DNA of 64,000 bases from Pseudoalteromonas sp. EB27 (GCF_001974875.1 NZ_MTQD01000014.1:1-64000), one strand, 5' to 3'; counted from the stretch's first letter, positions 35,081 through 44,726 are shown. Translations and numbers: made by a program. Notes: a model not told the origin generated them from the letters alone.

Positions 35081-35265
35081 TGAGTCTCCTTTTGCCGAGT
35101 ATTTTAGGTGGGCACTCGTAAAAAAGAAAGGGCTTATGGCCCCTGCATAGATTGTCATTATTATTATTTGATTAGATTAAGCTAAAAAGGCAGTATAAAT
35201 GCGCTTTTTAAAACTGGTCTGATGTGTTAGTTTGAGAAAAGTAACTGTTGATGGAAAAAATAATA

Positions 35266-35739
35266 ATGAGTAATAAATCTGCACTTGTACAAACATGGCA
35301 TAAATTTAAGCGTCTACCTTTTGGGAATTGGCTTTTTACTAAAGCTGTTTGTTTTAAAGCGCCATACTTTGGTTCGATGAAGCCTTACGTACTTGACCTT
35401 CGAGAAGGGCATTGTAGCGCAGTGGTTAAAAATCGTCGCAGCGTTCATAATCATATTGGAACTATTCATGCTATTGCGCAGTGTAACTTAGCTGAGTTGT
35501 GTGCGGGTGTGATGGTCGATGCAACAGTGCCAGTTAAAACCCATCGTTGGATCCCAAAAGGGATGACTGTCCGCTACTTAGCAAAAGTAGATACTGACGT
35601 GACTGCAATTGCGGAAATTGATTTACCACATAAGTGGATTGATAAAGAGGACTTAGTAGTACCGGTTAAGCTTTATAACACCCGCAATGAACTCGTTTTC
35701 ACTGCAGATATTACAATGTACATTACTGAAAAAAGGTAA
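35266..35739 (+). CDS. DUF4442 hotdog-fold thioesterase-like protein
   Basis: 157 residues from ATG 35266 (an in-frame ATG at 35251 is an alternative). The hotdog-fold core is visible as VVKNRRSVHNHIGTIHAIAQ and CAGVMVDATV, close to PaaI/YiiD-type acyl-thioesterases grouped as DUF4442. Substrate unknown. It is divergent from the efflux operon and stands alone. Confidence 0.78.
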   Translation: MSNKSALVQTWHKFKRLPFGNWLFTKAVCFKAPYFGSMKPYVLDLREGHCSAVVKNRRSVHNHIGTIHAIAQCNLAELCAGVMVDATVPVKTHRWIPKGMTVRYLAKVDTDVTAIAEIDLPHKWIDKEDLVVPVKLYNTRNELVFTADITMYITEKR

Positions 35740-35760
35740 CTTACGTTAAGCAGATTTGAC

Positions 35761-36243
35761 TTAGCTTTTATCAGCGGCTTGTTTATTTACAAACGATAAG
35801 TCGCTGCCGTCTTCCTTCAACAATGCTTTAACTTCTTTTGCGGGTTTAAGTTCTTTCGAAATTAGTTCAGGCTCTTCTTTTTCAAAACGTTGCTTTAAAC
35901 TGCCTTCAATTACTGCGCCTGCATCAATACTCAATGTATCGTGAAACACATCGCCATGAACATGCGCACCGCTTTGTACTTTCACTTCACTGGCATTAAT
36001 TGAGCCAATAACTTTGCCTTTAACAATGACGCTTTTAGCTTCAACAATACCTTCAACAACACCCGTTGAACCAATAACTAAATGCTCCACTTTTATGTCT
36101 CCATCAATGCGGCCATCAAGTTGTACTTCACCCTGGCTAATTAAAGTGCCTGTAAGGCAGACGTCTTGTGAAATAATAGACGGTGTGTGATTTACTCTTT
36201 TTAAATTAGAGCTAACTGTTTTTTGTTTTTTTCTACCAAACAC
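35761..36243 (-). CDS. Bactofilin (polymer-forming cytoskeletal protein)
   Basis: 160 residues. The central DUF583 beta-helix (about 25-115) shows the repeated hydrophobic/glycine pattern: GEVQLDGRIDGDIKVEHLVI, TGVVEGIVEAKSVIVKGKVI, GSINASEVKVQSGAHVHGDV. Basic N-terminal and acidic C-terminal tails flank it. Bactofilins polymerise without nucleotide and position cell-wall enzymes. The gene overlaps the upstream M23 peptidase gene by 11 bases, matching the known bactofilin-peptidase pairing. Confidence 0.93.
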   Translation of the reverse strand: MFGRKKQKTVSSNLKRVNHTPSIISQDVCLTGTLISQGEVQLDGRIDGDIKVEHLVIGSTGVVEGIVEAKSVIVKGKVIGSINASEVKVQSGAHVHGDVFHDTLSIDAGAVIEGSLKQRFEKEEPELISKELKPAKEVKALLKEDGSDLSFVNKQAADKS

Positions 36244-37396
36244 GAGAAAGCGCCTTTGTTATTTTTAGAGGATTGACTTGTTTACCGTTAAGCAATACTT
36301 CGTAGTGTAAATGAGTGCCTGTGCTTCTACCTGTGCTGCCCATTAAACCAATTATGTCGTGTTTAGTGATCTGCTGACCTTTTTTCACCTTAATTTTATT
36401 TAAGTGTCCAAATCGTGTCACTAAGCCATTTTTATGCTCAAGCTCAATAAAGTTACCATAACCACCATTGCGACCGGCACGAAGCACTACAGCGTCTGCT
36501 GGCGCAAATATTTCGGTTTTATGCCAACCGGCTAAATCTATTCCTTTATGAAAGGCATGATTGCTATTCATTGGATCTTTTCTGAGGCCAAAGTTGCTTG
36601 AAATATAATATTTAGCTTTAGCTAAAGGCAGGGTATTTGGTAGCTCAGTTAAAAAGTTTTCTAAATTATTTAATGCTAATAACTTATCAACGATAGCTAA
36701 AAAGTGGCTTGGGATTTTTGTTTCGTTAAATGTATCAAGTGGGCCACCTTGTGCGGTTGTTTGGTCGCTTAAGATTAAATGTTGCTCAAGCGCAGACTCA
36801 ATCCCTGCACCTTTCACCATAGCTAAAATAGCTTGGTGACGTTCGCTAATTTGGTTATCTAAAAAATTAAAGCTTTGTTCATAATGCTTATCCAAGTTAG
36901 CAATTCTTGCTGCGAATGTAATCGGAGCTACTAACTGAGCCTGTTTATCTTTTAGGTTTTCATCGACTAATGGTTCGTGAAACTCATTGCTGTTTTCATT
37001 GATTGGTACGTCAAGATCTGTATCAAGCTTAATAACGTCTTTACTGATTGAAGCGGGAAGGGACTCTATCATGCTTTGCAGTAGCGCCTGCTTTTGTTCA
37101 AGTACTGCAAGTTGTTCTAATTGCGTCGCTTGAAGAGCTTGCTGCTCATTTACTTTTTGTTGCCAAAGTGTTTGCTCGTTTATTTGACTTTGTTCTATGT
37201 CGGAAATTTTATTTGTTTGTGTGTAAACACGAAAGCTTGAAATACTCAGCCAAGTGAAAGTGACTAAAATAAGCAGTGCTACAAGAAGTTGAAACCAAGG
37301 AGCTAAAACAACGTGCTTAACTTCGCCATTTTGACGAATAAGTAGCTGTCGAGCTGGGAAAAATTTATGATAAAAAGACTTTATAAATACTGACAT
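36233..37396 (-). CDS. Membrane-anchored M23 peptidoglycan endopeptidase
   Basis: 387 residues: cytoplasmic N-terminus, one membrane helix (about 31-52), a periplasmic coiled coil rich in Gln and Glu (about 60-220), then an M23 LytM domain from about 260. Zinc ligands are in HKGIDLAG (HxxxD) and GTHLHYEV (HxH). It would cleave peptidoglycan cross-links. Overlap with the bactofilin gene implies joint translation. The pair probably localises wall cleavage for cell shape, as CcmA with Csd proteins in Helicobacter or bactofilin with LmdC in other bacteria. Confidence 0.92.
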   Translation of the reverse strand: MSVFIKSFYHKFFPARQLLIRQNGEVKHVVLAPWFQLLVALLILVTFTWLSISSFRVYTQTNKISDIEQSQINEQTLWQQKVNEQQALQATQLEQLAVLEQKQALLQSMIESLPASISKDVIKLDTDLDVPINENSNEFHEPLVDENLKDKQAQLVAPITFAARIANLDKHYEQSFNFLDNQISERHQAILAMVKGAGIESALEQHLILSDQTTAQGGPLDTFNETKIPSHFLAIVDKLLALNNLENFLTELPNTLPLAKAKYYISSNFGLRKDPMNSNHAFHKGIDLAGWHKTEIFAPADAVVLRAGRNGGYGNFIELEHKNGLVTRFGHLNKIKVKKGQQITKHDIIGLMGSTGRSTGTHLHYEVLLNGKQVNPLKITKALSRVW

Positions 37397-37486
37397 GGCA
37401 TATAAACACTGGCTATTAACCGAATTAAGATAGCAATTTGAGTTAAAAAAGCTAGAAAAAAATTGTAACTGTTCAAAAATTAATAA

Positions 37487-37516
37487 AAAAGGGCTGCTTT
37501 TAGCAAGCGGCCCTTT
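37487..37516 (-). terminator. Intrinsic terminator after fahA
   Basis: AAAAGGGCTGC and GCGGCCCTTTT form a stem with one G-T pair around a short loop, with T runs on both sides. It lies 24 bases past the fahA stop. Confidence 0.85.
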
Positions 37517-37539
37517 TATGTTTAATTTATGAAAATGTA

Positions 37540-38853
37540 TTATTTTGTAGGCAATACGGTGCTCTCTACCGAGCCAAAACCTATGCGTGCATAGCCTTCT
37601 TTTTCACACCAACCGCGCATAATAACGTTATCGCCATCTTCTAAAAAGCTACGTTGTTCGCCATTGCTTAGCGTAATTTTTTCCTTACCGCCACGAGAAA
37701 GCTCAAGTAAAGAACCCGCTTCTTCGTGCGTTGGACCAGACTGAGTACCCGAACCTAACATGTCACCTGGCATAAAGTTACAGCCATTTACTGTGTGGTG
37801 AGTGACCATTTGTGCCACAGTCCAGTAAGAGTGCTTAAAGCTAGATGTTGATACGCGCGTTGGGTTATGGCCTTCGCTACGCATTTTTTCCGTTTGGATT
37901 TTAACATCCATTTGAATATCAAAAGCACCTTGGTCGCGATTCGCTTTTGACTCTAAATAGTCCATAGGCTGTGGGTCGTTTTCATCACGTGTCCAGCTTG
38001 TTCTATAAGGTGCTAGTGCTTCGGTTGTAACAATCCAAGGCGATACAGTTGAGGCAAAGTTTTTAGCTAAAAAAGGACCAAGCGGTTGATATTCCCACGC
38101 TTGTAAGTCGCGAGCTGACCAATCGTTAAATACACAAAAGCCAAATACATGGTTTTCTGCATTTTCAATCGCAATTGCATCGCCAAGTGCATTACCCTTA
38201 CCTAAATAAATACCTATTTCTAGTTCGTAATCAAGGCGCTTACATGGACCAAATGACGGCACTTCTGCATCTGGCGCTTTGGTTTGACCTTTAGGGCGAT
38301 AAAATGTTTGACCCGATACGTCAATAGATGAAGAGCGACCATGATAACCAATAGGTACCCATTTATAGTTAGGTAGTAATGGGTTATCAGGGCGAAATAA
38401 ACTACCTACGGCTGTAGCATGATAAATAGAAGTGTAAAAGTCGGTGTAATCACCGATGCGACAAGGTAGTGAAAACTCTATATTAGATTGTGAAATAAGC
38501 GTATCGTTAAGTGCTTGTTGGTGCTCAGAGCCTGCTCGTAGTGCATTTGAAAGCGCTAAACGAAGTGCTGACCAATACTGTTCCCCTAAACCCATAAATG
38601 TATTTAGGGTTGCTTCACTTGCTGCATCAGTGGCTGTTTTAGCGTCGCCCGTTAAAACGTTTAATTTGCTCAGTTTTGCTAAATCAATTACTTGGTCGCC
38701 AATTGCAACACCACCACGAAAGGCCTCATCAGATCCTTTGCGACGAAATTCTGCAAACGGTAAGTTTTGAATTGGGAAGTCACAATTATCAACATTAGCT
38801 GACTCTACCCAGCTGGTTAAATTAATATCATGGGTTTCGTTAATTAGGCTCAT
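37540..38853 (-). CDS. fahA: Fumarylacetoacetase
   Basis: 437 residues, full length for eukaryote-type FAH. It hydrolyses fumarylacetoacetate to fumarate and acetoacetate, the last step of tyrosine catabolism. Motifs include FYTSIYHATAVGSLFRP, VPIGYHGRSSSIDVSG, RLDYELEIGIYLGKGN (metal-site Glu residues), VFNDWSARDLQAWEYQPLGP and GTQSGPTHEEAGSLLEL. It lies 135 bp downstream of hppD with a terminator-like hairpin between, so it is perhaps partly uncoupled from hppD. Homogentisate dioxygenase and maleylacetoacetate isomerase are not in the window. Confidence 0.95.
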   Translation of the reverse strand: MSLINETHDINLTSWVESANVDNCDFPIQNLPFAEFRRKGSDEAFRGGVAIGDQVIDLAKLSKLNVLTGDAKTATDAASEATLNTFMGLGEQYWSALRLALSNALRAGSEHQQALNDTLISQSNIEFSLPCRIGDYTDFYTSIYHATAVGSLFRPDNPLLPNYKWVPIGYHGRSSSIDVSGQTFYRPKGQTKAPDAEVPSFGPCKRLDYELEIGIYLGKGNALGDAIAIENAENHVFGFCVFNDWSARDLQAWEYQPLGPFLAKNFASTVSPWIVTTEALAPYRTSWTRDENDPQPMDYLESKANRDQGAFDIQMDVKIQTEKMRSEGHNPTRVSTSSFKHSYWTVAQMVTHHTVNGCNFMPGDMLGSGTQSGPTHEEAGSLLELSRGGKEKITLSNGEQRSFLEDGDNVIMRGWCEKEGYARIGFGSVESTVLPTK

Positions 38854-38947
38854 TACATTTCCTTTGGATTTTACTGTATGGCGACAAGGTATAGTTTATT
38901 TAATCATACTTGTACTTAGCGCAATACTTTTTAAATATTAAAACGAC

Positions 38948-38972
38948 AAAAGCAGCGAAGTTCGCTGCTTTT
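38948..38972 (-). terminator. Hairpin between hppD and fahA
   Basis: AAAAGCAGCGAA (38948-38959) and TTCGCTGCTTTT (38961-38972) are fully complementary, and the minus strand ends in TTTT. It could end or attenuate hppD transcription before fahA. Confidence 0.75.
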
Positions 38973-38988
38973 AATTTACTCAAATATT

Positions 38989-40035
38989 TTATAAAACGCC
39001 GCGACGCTCTTGGTCGCGTTCGATTGATTCAAATAATGCCTGGAAGTTACCTTCACCAAAGCCACCATCATCAACGCGTTGGATCATTTCTATAAAGATT
39101 GGACCAAATAAGTTTTTAGAGAAAATTTGTAATAAGTAACAATTTTCACTTTGGCTATCTACGAGTATCTGATGTTGACGAATTTTTTCTTTATCTTCTG
39201 CAACCCAAGGTACACGGTCAAAAATAGTGTCGTAGTACTCTGGAATAATATCCAAAGTAGCGATTGTAGATTTATCAAGTTTATCAAGAGAGCTTACTAA
39301 ATCATCTGTTAAAAACGCTAAATGTTGAACGCCAGGGCCGTTGTACTCACCAAGGTATTCATCAATTTGGTTGTTATCGTTACCTTTACCTTCGTTTATT
39401 GGAATAGAGAAGGTGCCACAAGGGGACTTAAGTGCATACGAAATAAGCGCCGTTTTTTGACCTTTAATGTCAAAGTAGCGTACTTCTGTAAAACCAAACA
39501 CGTCTTTATAAAAGTTAGCCCATTTTTCCATGGTGCCTTTATAGACGTTATTAGTTAAATGATCGATTCGGATAAAGCCTTTATCTTCTACAACATTTTG
39601 CGTTTCTAAATCTTCAAAATCACTTTCGTAGATAGTGCCTTTGTCGCCAAAGTTTTCAATAAAGTAAATTAGGCTGTCGCCAATGCCATAAATTGCAGGG
39701 TAAGGCATATTTTTATGCGTTGAATCAGTGGCTGGTTTTGCACCACGCTCTACTGCAGTTTCAAATGCTTTTTGCGCATTCTCAACACGCCAACCCATAG
39801 AACAAATAGCAGGACCATGGCTTTTAGCAAATTCTGCAGAAAAACCTTCACGCTCGTTATTCAGTAAAAAATGAATATCGTTTTGGTTGTAATAAACAAT
39901 GTCTTTACCTTTGAATTTTTTAAGCTTAGAGAAGCCAAAATCAGTAAATACTTTATCCATATAATCAGCATCAGGTGTTGCGTACTCGGTAAATTCAATA
40001 CCGACTAAACCTAAATAGTTATTTACTTCACTCAT
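38989..40035 (-). CDS. hppD: 4-hydroxyphenylpyruvate dioxygenase
   Basis: 348 residues, the usual bacterial length. It converts 4-hydroxyphenylpyruvate to homogentisate, using Fe(II) and O2, in the cytosol. The iron ligands are visible in FIRIDHLTNNVYKG (His), GPGVQHLAFLTDD (His) and LFGPIFIEMIQR (Glu). The product feeds either catabolism through fahA or the melanin-like pigment pyomelanin. TyrR is encoded 19 kb away in the window, but no good TYR-box was found directly upstream. Confidence 0.95.
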   Translation of the reverse strand: MSEVNNYLGLVGIEFTEYATPDADYMDKVFTDFGFSKLKKFKGKDIVYYNQNDIHFLLNNEREGFSAEFAKSHGPAICSMGWRVENAQKAFETAVERGAKPATDSTHKNMPYPAIYGIGDSLIYFIENFGDKGTIYESDFEDLETQNVVEDKGFIRIDHLTNNVYKGTMEKWANFYKDVFGFTEVRYFDIKGQKTALISYALKSPCGTFSIPINEGKGNDNNQIDEYLGEYNGPGVQHLAFLTDDLVSSLDKLDKSTIATLDIIPEYYDTIFDRVPWVAEDKEKIRQHQILVDSQSENCYLLQIFSKNLFGPIFIEMIQRVDDGGFGEGNFQALFESIERDQERRGVL

Positions 40036-40273
40036 TATTATTACTCCCGCAATTAAGCACTGCGATTATGTGTTGTTGTCATATTGCAGTAGATAATCAA
40101 CCAGATTCTTGATTTGGGGAAGAGGGGGGCACTATTTAGTAAATGTGGTATGTGTAAATTTAATAGGACGGTTATTATAAAGTTACGCGTTTGTAATACA
40201 GTTAAATAAAATGAAGTTATATGGTAAAAATTAAAGTGGAAGCACTTGTTTTTAAGTTGTTGTATTTAAATAC
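40036..40273. other. Intergenic region upstream of hppD
   Basis: No gene. It contains the half-site tgtgtaaattt near 40150, which matches only one half of a TYR-box, and a G-rich run (ggggaagaggggggc near 40115-40131). No clear promoter consensus was seen. Confidence 0.5.
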
Positions 40274-40310
40274 TAAAAAGGAGGTTTAAACTGCGTCAAC
40301 CCCCCTTTTA
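40274..40310 (-). terminator. Probable terminator for the nucleotidase gene
   Basis: TAAAAAGGAGG and CCCCCCTTTTA pair imperfectly across a loop of about 14 bases, and the minus strand then reads CCTTTTTA. It lies 44 bases past the stop at 40354. Confidence 0.6.
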
Positions 40311-40353
40311 TAATGAACAAGCCAAAGCCTTTTTGTATTTAATTGTTTACACT

Positions 40354-43086
40354 TTAAGAGCCATTACCAAAGAACTTGTTTCGCTGCTCTATCCACAAGT
40401 TAGTTTTAATTGCTGGAGCTGCTTGGTAATGGCGCTCAATGGTTTGATTTAGCACTCGTGTCGATTGCTCAAAAGAGAGCTTTTGTTGTGCGCCGCCCAT
40501 ACTTTTAATTTCATCTCTGGTCATCGCACGACCAGCATAAAGTAATGCATTTAAGTAACCAGGCCGGGTTTCGTAGTTGTTATCTGTAAATAACAGGATT
40601 GTTTTATCAAGTGCCCATCGACGGTTTATCTCGCCTTCTTCTTTAACACCTTCGAGTTCACCATCTACATATATTTCAAATACGCCATTTGTTGGTGCAG
40701 CATAAAATACAAAGGCAATACGATGCCAATTACCTGGTTCAGTATCGCCAAAGTATCCACTATTGCTGGTTGCTTCACCGTACCCACCGTCAGGGCTTGC
40801 AAATATATCTGCATCATCTGTATCGTAGTTTTCGGTATCGGCTTGGATTATTGCGCGGTAAATGTCGTTTGTTTCCAATGGCCAGTTTATATCCATAACT
40901 ATTGTGTAGTCAGACACTAACCCGTCATGTTTAAAATCACCATTTGCAGCTGTGTTTAACGTAATCAATAGGCCTTCTGTTGGGGAGTGACGAGTAAAAG
41001 CCATTACACCAGAAGGACCATCAGTTAAATCGGAAATATTAAGATCAGTGGTTGTCTCATAGCGTGTATCTTCTGGGCCCCAACCGTCATTTTCTGGGTC
41101 AAAGTAGCTTAAAACAGATGGGCCTGAGTTTGGAGTTAGTGGGTTTGTTGGATCGTCAAAGTTCCAAGTTGTTATATTTGCAACATCTTGGCAAGCATTA
41201 AGCTGTGCGTCTGTATCAAGGTGAAGACATTGAGTTGTTCTAAAGCGCGCGTATTGATCAAGTAGCCACCATGCTTCGGCAATTGGCTTTACATCATTAA
41301 AAGTAACACTGCTAAAAAATAAATCTGGATTAAGTGCCGCACCTTTAAATAAAGCGACATTATAATTTGTCGTTACTTGAATATTTTCTGGCTTTAACAC
41401 AAACCAATCGGGTTGGCTGGCAATCATTGTGTTTAAATCAGTGCCTGTAACGGTTACTTGATACAGTGAATTAAAGCCAGGTGTGTTTGAAGGCTGTCTT
41501 TCAACATAAAATGCTTTGTGAAAATCTTCTTGTGTAACAGTGCCAGGCGTCCATCTTTTTTGTACAAGTTCAGGGTTAAGCAGCGCTGCGTTGATTGAGC
41601 TTGAGTGTTTAGTTGCAAGTGCTGTTATTTCTGCAACTTCAAAGCTACTTGGGTAGTTTTCTGAAATGGCAATTTCTGTATCAGCATCGGGTGCATATCG
41701 GCCCATTATTTCATCGATAGCTAGCTTAGTTTCTTCGTCAGGTTCTATAGATGTTCGCGTATCTACATGTTGATACTCGTAACGACTTAGTGCTTTATCG
41801 GTAGTATTAAATACTAAATTTAAATCGGTGACTCCGCGAGCATAAAATTCTGGTTGAATGACTAAAGCATTATTTTCAAGCTCTATAAAGTCTTCACCAC
41901 CATGAGTATGCCCACCAAGCACTAAATCTATACCCGGTACATTGGTTGCTATCTCAACGTCAGTTCCTTTGCCCAAATGGCTTAGCATAATCATGTAATC
42001 AACGTCATCGCTGTATTGGCTTACAATACTTTGTGCGATTTGTTGCCATTTCCAACTCATTTTAAATTGTTTTATAAAGTCAGGAATAGGGTCGTTTTCA
42101 ATTGGTTCGTCAAGCTCATCCCATGGTACCGACGTCATCCCAAACACACCTAATGTTATGCAACCAACCTGCACCTTAGCAAAGTCGACACCACCAAAAT
42201 TCTGACTGTTTCCTCCCTCAAAGCGGGTATTACTGGCAAGTACAATGGCATTATCGTCTTGTGAAAATTCAAGTAGTTTTTCAGGGCCCCACGCATAGTC
42301 ATGGTTCCCTAAAACACGTAAATCAAAAGCCATTAGCTTTACGGTTTCATCAGAGGCTAACCCTTGTGATATTTGCTCTGCTACAGTTCCTTTTTCGTAA
42401 TCATCGCCACCATCGGTGAATAATGTATACGGAGATTCGCTTAGCGCTTTTTTGTAATAAGCTTTAATGCGACTAAAATATTGTTCTTGATATCCAAAGC
42501 GAGAATGCATGTCGGCAACGTGAACAAACCTTACAGATTGCTCTGTTGCATTAGCATCACAGGTTGGGCCAATATCAGAAAATGCAACTGTACGTTGCAT
42601 TTCGATTGCATAGCTACCTAGTTGGTTTACTTGTGCACTAACAAAGCCTTGCGATACCGTTGAATTAGTAATACCTGACCAAGAGTCTCCGCTTAAACGA
42701 GCAATAGATAACTGGCCTCCTAGTACATAGTCGTCAGGTATTTTTATAGTGATTGTCATTGGGCTAGAAAGTTGAAGTGTATTCGGGGTAAGCGTATGTA
42801 TATCTGAAATGATATTTTTTGCTTGATTATTTTCATCAAGGACTAATTTTCCGTAGGTTATTTCAGTATCGTTAGCCACTATTTCCCCAGGGGCATTGAT
42901 AGTAAAGTTACCTTCATCTAATGACGTTTGTAAGCCATTAGCATTGGTAATAATTAAGCCACTAGATTCGGGCTCTACAGGATCATTTGGATTTACTGTT
43001 ACTTCATCACCGCCACCACAGGCAGATAAAAAAATAAGGAGAAATAATGCGATTAGAGTGGTACGTGATAACGTTAATGAATGCAT
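40354..43086 (-). CDS. Lipoprotein metallophosphatase/5'-nucleotidase with C-terminal LamG-like domain
   Basis: 910 residues with lipobox LIFLSACGGGDE. A beta-rich region to about 165 is followed by a UshA-type metallophosphoesterase domain with VHVADMHSRFG (DxH), FDLRVLGNHDYAWG (GNHD) and LVLGGHTHGGED (GHTH). The 5'-nucleotidase C-terminal domain follows to about 600. The last part is concanavalin-like (WHRIAFVFYAAPTNGVFEIY, VDGELEGV), suggesting binding to carbohydrate or surface polymer. It would release nucleosides and phosphate from nucleotides outside the cytoplasm. The LamG fusion is uncommon for this enzyme and makes it longer than UshA (about 550). Confidence 0.87.
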   Translation of the reverse strand: MHSLTLSRTTLIALFLLIFLSACGGGDEVTVNPNDPVEPESSGLIITNANGLQTSLDEGNFTINAPGEIVANDTEITYGKLVLDENNQAKNIISDIHTLTPNTLQLSSPMTITIKIPDDYVLGGQLSIARLSGDSWSGITNSTVSQGFVSAQVNQLGSYAIEMQRTVAFSDIGPTCDANATEQSVRFVHVADMHSRFGYQEQYFSRIKAYYKKALSESPYTLFTDGGDDYEKGTVAEQISQGLASDETVKLMAFDLRVLGNHDYAWGPEKLLEFSQDDNAIVLASNTRFEGGNSQNFGGVDFAKVQVGCITLGVFGMTSVPWDELDEPIENDPIPDFIKQFKMSWKWQQIAQSIVSQYSDDVDYMIMLSHLGKGTDVEIATNVPGIDLVLGGHTHGGEDFIELENNALVIQPEFYARGVTDLNLVFNTTDKALSRYEYQHVDTRTSIEPDEETKLAIDEIMGRYAPDADTEIAISENYPSSFEVAEITALATKHSSSINAALLNPELVQKRWTPGTVTQEDFHKAFYVERQPSNTPGFNSLYQVTVTGTDLNTMIASQPDWFVLKPENIQVTTNYNVALFKGAALNPDLFFSSVTFNDVKPIAEAWWLLDQYARFRTTQCLHLDTDAQLNACQDVANITTWNFDDPTNPLTPNSGPSVLSYFDPENDGWGPEDTRYETTTDLNISDLTDGPSGVMAFTRHSPTEGLLITLNTAANGDFKHDGLVSDYTIVMDINWPLETNDIYRAIIQADTENYDTDDADIFASPDGGYGEATSNSGYFGDTEPGNWHRIAFVFYAAPTNGVFEIYVDGELEGVKEEGEINRRWALDKTILLFTDNNYETRPGYLNALLYAGRAMTRDEIKSMGGAQQKLSFEQSTRVLNQTIERHYQAAPAIKTNLWIEQRNKFFGNGS

Positions 43087-43162
43087 ATACTGCTGTCCCT
43101 GAGTCTATTCAATAATCAATCAGGACATAATATCAGTTAACGAGAGTGGGGCAAAGTTGAAT

Positions 43163-43195
43163 AAAAAAATTCCCCCATAGATGCTATGGAGGAAT
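43163..43195 (-). terminator. Intrinsic terminator for the POT transporter gene
   Basis: On the minus strand ATTCCTCCATAG and CTATGGGGGAAT form a stem over a 3-base loop, followed by seven T residues (43169-43163). Confidence 0.9.
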
Positions 43196-43232
43196 GTTTA
43201 GGCTATGTTGTTATATTTTAAATAAACAACAA

Positions 43233-44726
43233 TTAAGAGACTTTCTCTTCTAACCCTTGTTTTTCCCATACTTTAGCTTTAAAAGTCATTAGTACTAAAA
43301 CAACACCAACACCAATGCTAAATAATGCAATTTGTAAGTATAAGTTAGGAATTTCATCAACATTGTTCGGATCGAAATTACCAGCAAGTAAGCCTGCAAT
43401 AATATTACCGATTGAGTAAGTTAATACAAATACACCCATCATTTGGCCTGTGTAACGTTTAGGCGATAGTTTACTTACAGCACTTAACGCTACAGGGCTT
43501 AAACAAAGCTCACCCACAGTATGTAAAAAGTACGTAGTAACAAGCCAGTAAGGCGCTACTTTTAAGCCTTCAGCTGCGTAATGAGCTGCCATAAACATCA
43601 CTAAAAAGCCTGATGCCATGATAATTAAACCAATTGCACACTTAACGCTGTAGCTAGGTGATACTAAGCTTTTAGATAAGTTAATCCAAAGTGCTGCAAA
43701 AAATGGCGATAAGGCAATAATAAATAGTGAATTTAATGATTGAAACCACGTTGTAGGGATTTCAAAAGTACCAATAAGACGGTCAGTATAATCGCGTGCA
43801 AATAAGTTTAATGATGAACCCGCTTGTTCAAAGCCAGACCAAAAACATGCAGATGCAATACAGACTAAAAATAGTGCCCACATTCTTTGTTTTTCAGCAT
43901 CAGTTAATTTACCTGTAAAGTAAATAACACCAAAATAAACAAAAAAGATAATAGTAAATACAATCGCTGTGTAACCTGCAACCACTGTTGGATTGATTAC
44001 AATTGCGCCGGTCATTGCAGCTGTAGTAACTGCAGCTGCTGCAATTACAAATACAGCAATACCAATCCATGCACGTGAAGTACCTTTAGGACCCAATGGA
44101 TTGGCAGGTAAAGCGCTGTGCTCTGGTAAGTTATTAAGTGTGAGTTTGTACTGAACTAAACCAATGGCCATACCGACAGCTGCCGCACCAAATGCCCAGT
44201 GCCAGCCTACGTTCTCCATAAAGTAACCACATACGTAGTAACCTATTAAAGAACCCATGTTAATACCCATGTAATAAATAGCGTAACCGCCATCACGACG
44301 CTCATCAGCATCGCTATATAATTGGCCTACCATTGCACTGATATTTGGTTTTAGTAAACCAGTACCTGTTGCTACAAATATTAAGCCAATGAAGAAAGAA
44401 TAATCATGTGGAATAGCCAAAATAATATGGCCAATCATAATAATTATGCCGCCATACCAAACTGCTTTTTGACCACCAAATAATCTATCAGCTAGCCAGC
44501 CACCCGGTAAGCCTAAAAAGTATACTGCGCCTGTGTACAAGCCATAGATTGCAGCAGCTGATGCAACAGTAAAGGCAAGGCCTTCTTCTTGTAAGCTTGC
44601 TGTCATGAATAATACGAGCATAGCTCGCATACCGTAATAACTCATTCGTTCCCACATTTCAGTGAAGAACAATGTCGAAAGTCCTTTAGGGTGGCCCCAC
44701 CAGCCACTATCTGGAGTTGAACTCAT
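43233..44726 (-). CDS. POT-family proton-dependent oligopeptide transporter
   Basis: 497 residues with about 14 membrane helices. The proton-coupling motif FFTEMWERMSYYGMRAML (ExxERxxYY) is in helix 1, and GGWLADRLFGGQKAVWYGG and GTGLLKPNISAMVGQLY follow. It imports di- and tripeptides with protons (DtpA type) across the inner membrane. It fits with the secreted S9 and M3 peptidases as part of peptide use. Its own terminator lies downstream; it is monocistronic. Confidence 0.93.
   Translation of the reverse strand: MSSTPDSGWWGHPKGLSTLFFTEMWERMSYYGMRAMLVLFMTASLQEEGLAFTVASAAAIYGLYTGAVYFLGLPGGWLADRLFGGQKAVWYGGIIIMIGHIILAIPHDYSFFIGLIFVATGTGLLKPNISAMVGQLYSDADERRDGGYAIYYMGINMGSLIGYYVCGYFMENVGWHWAFGAAAVGMAIGLVQYKLTLNNLPEHSALPANPLGPKGTSRAWIGIAVFVIAAAAVTTAAMTGAIVINPTVVAGYTAIVFTIIFFVYFGVIYFTGKLTDAEKQRMWALFLVCIASACFWSGFEQAGSSLNLFARDYTDRLIGTFEIPTTWFQSLNSLFIIALSPFFAALWINLSKSLVSPSYSVKCAIGLIIMASGFLVMFMAAHYAAEGLKVAPYWLVTTYFLHTVGELCLSPVALSAVSKLSPKRYTGQMMGVFVLTYSIGNIIAGLLAGNFDPNNVDEIPNLYLQIALFSIGVGVVLVLMTFKAKVWEKQGLEEKVS

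Noticed and set aside
40140-40165. TYR-box upstream of hppD
   Set aside because: Only the left half TGTAAA is present; the expected right half position reads AGGACG.
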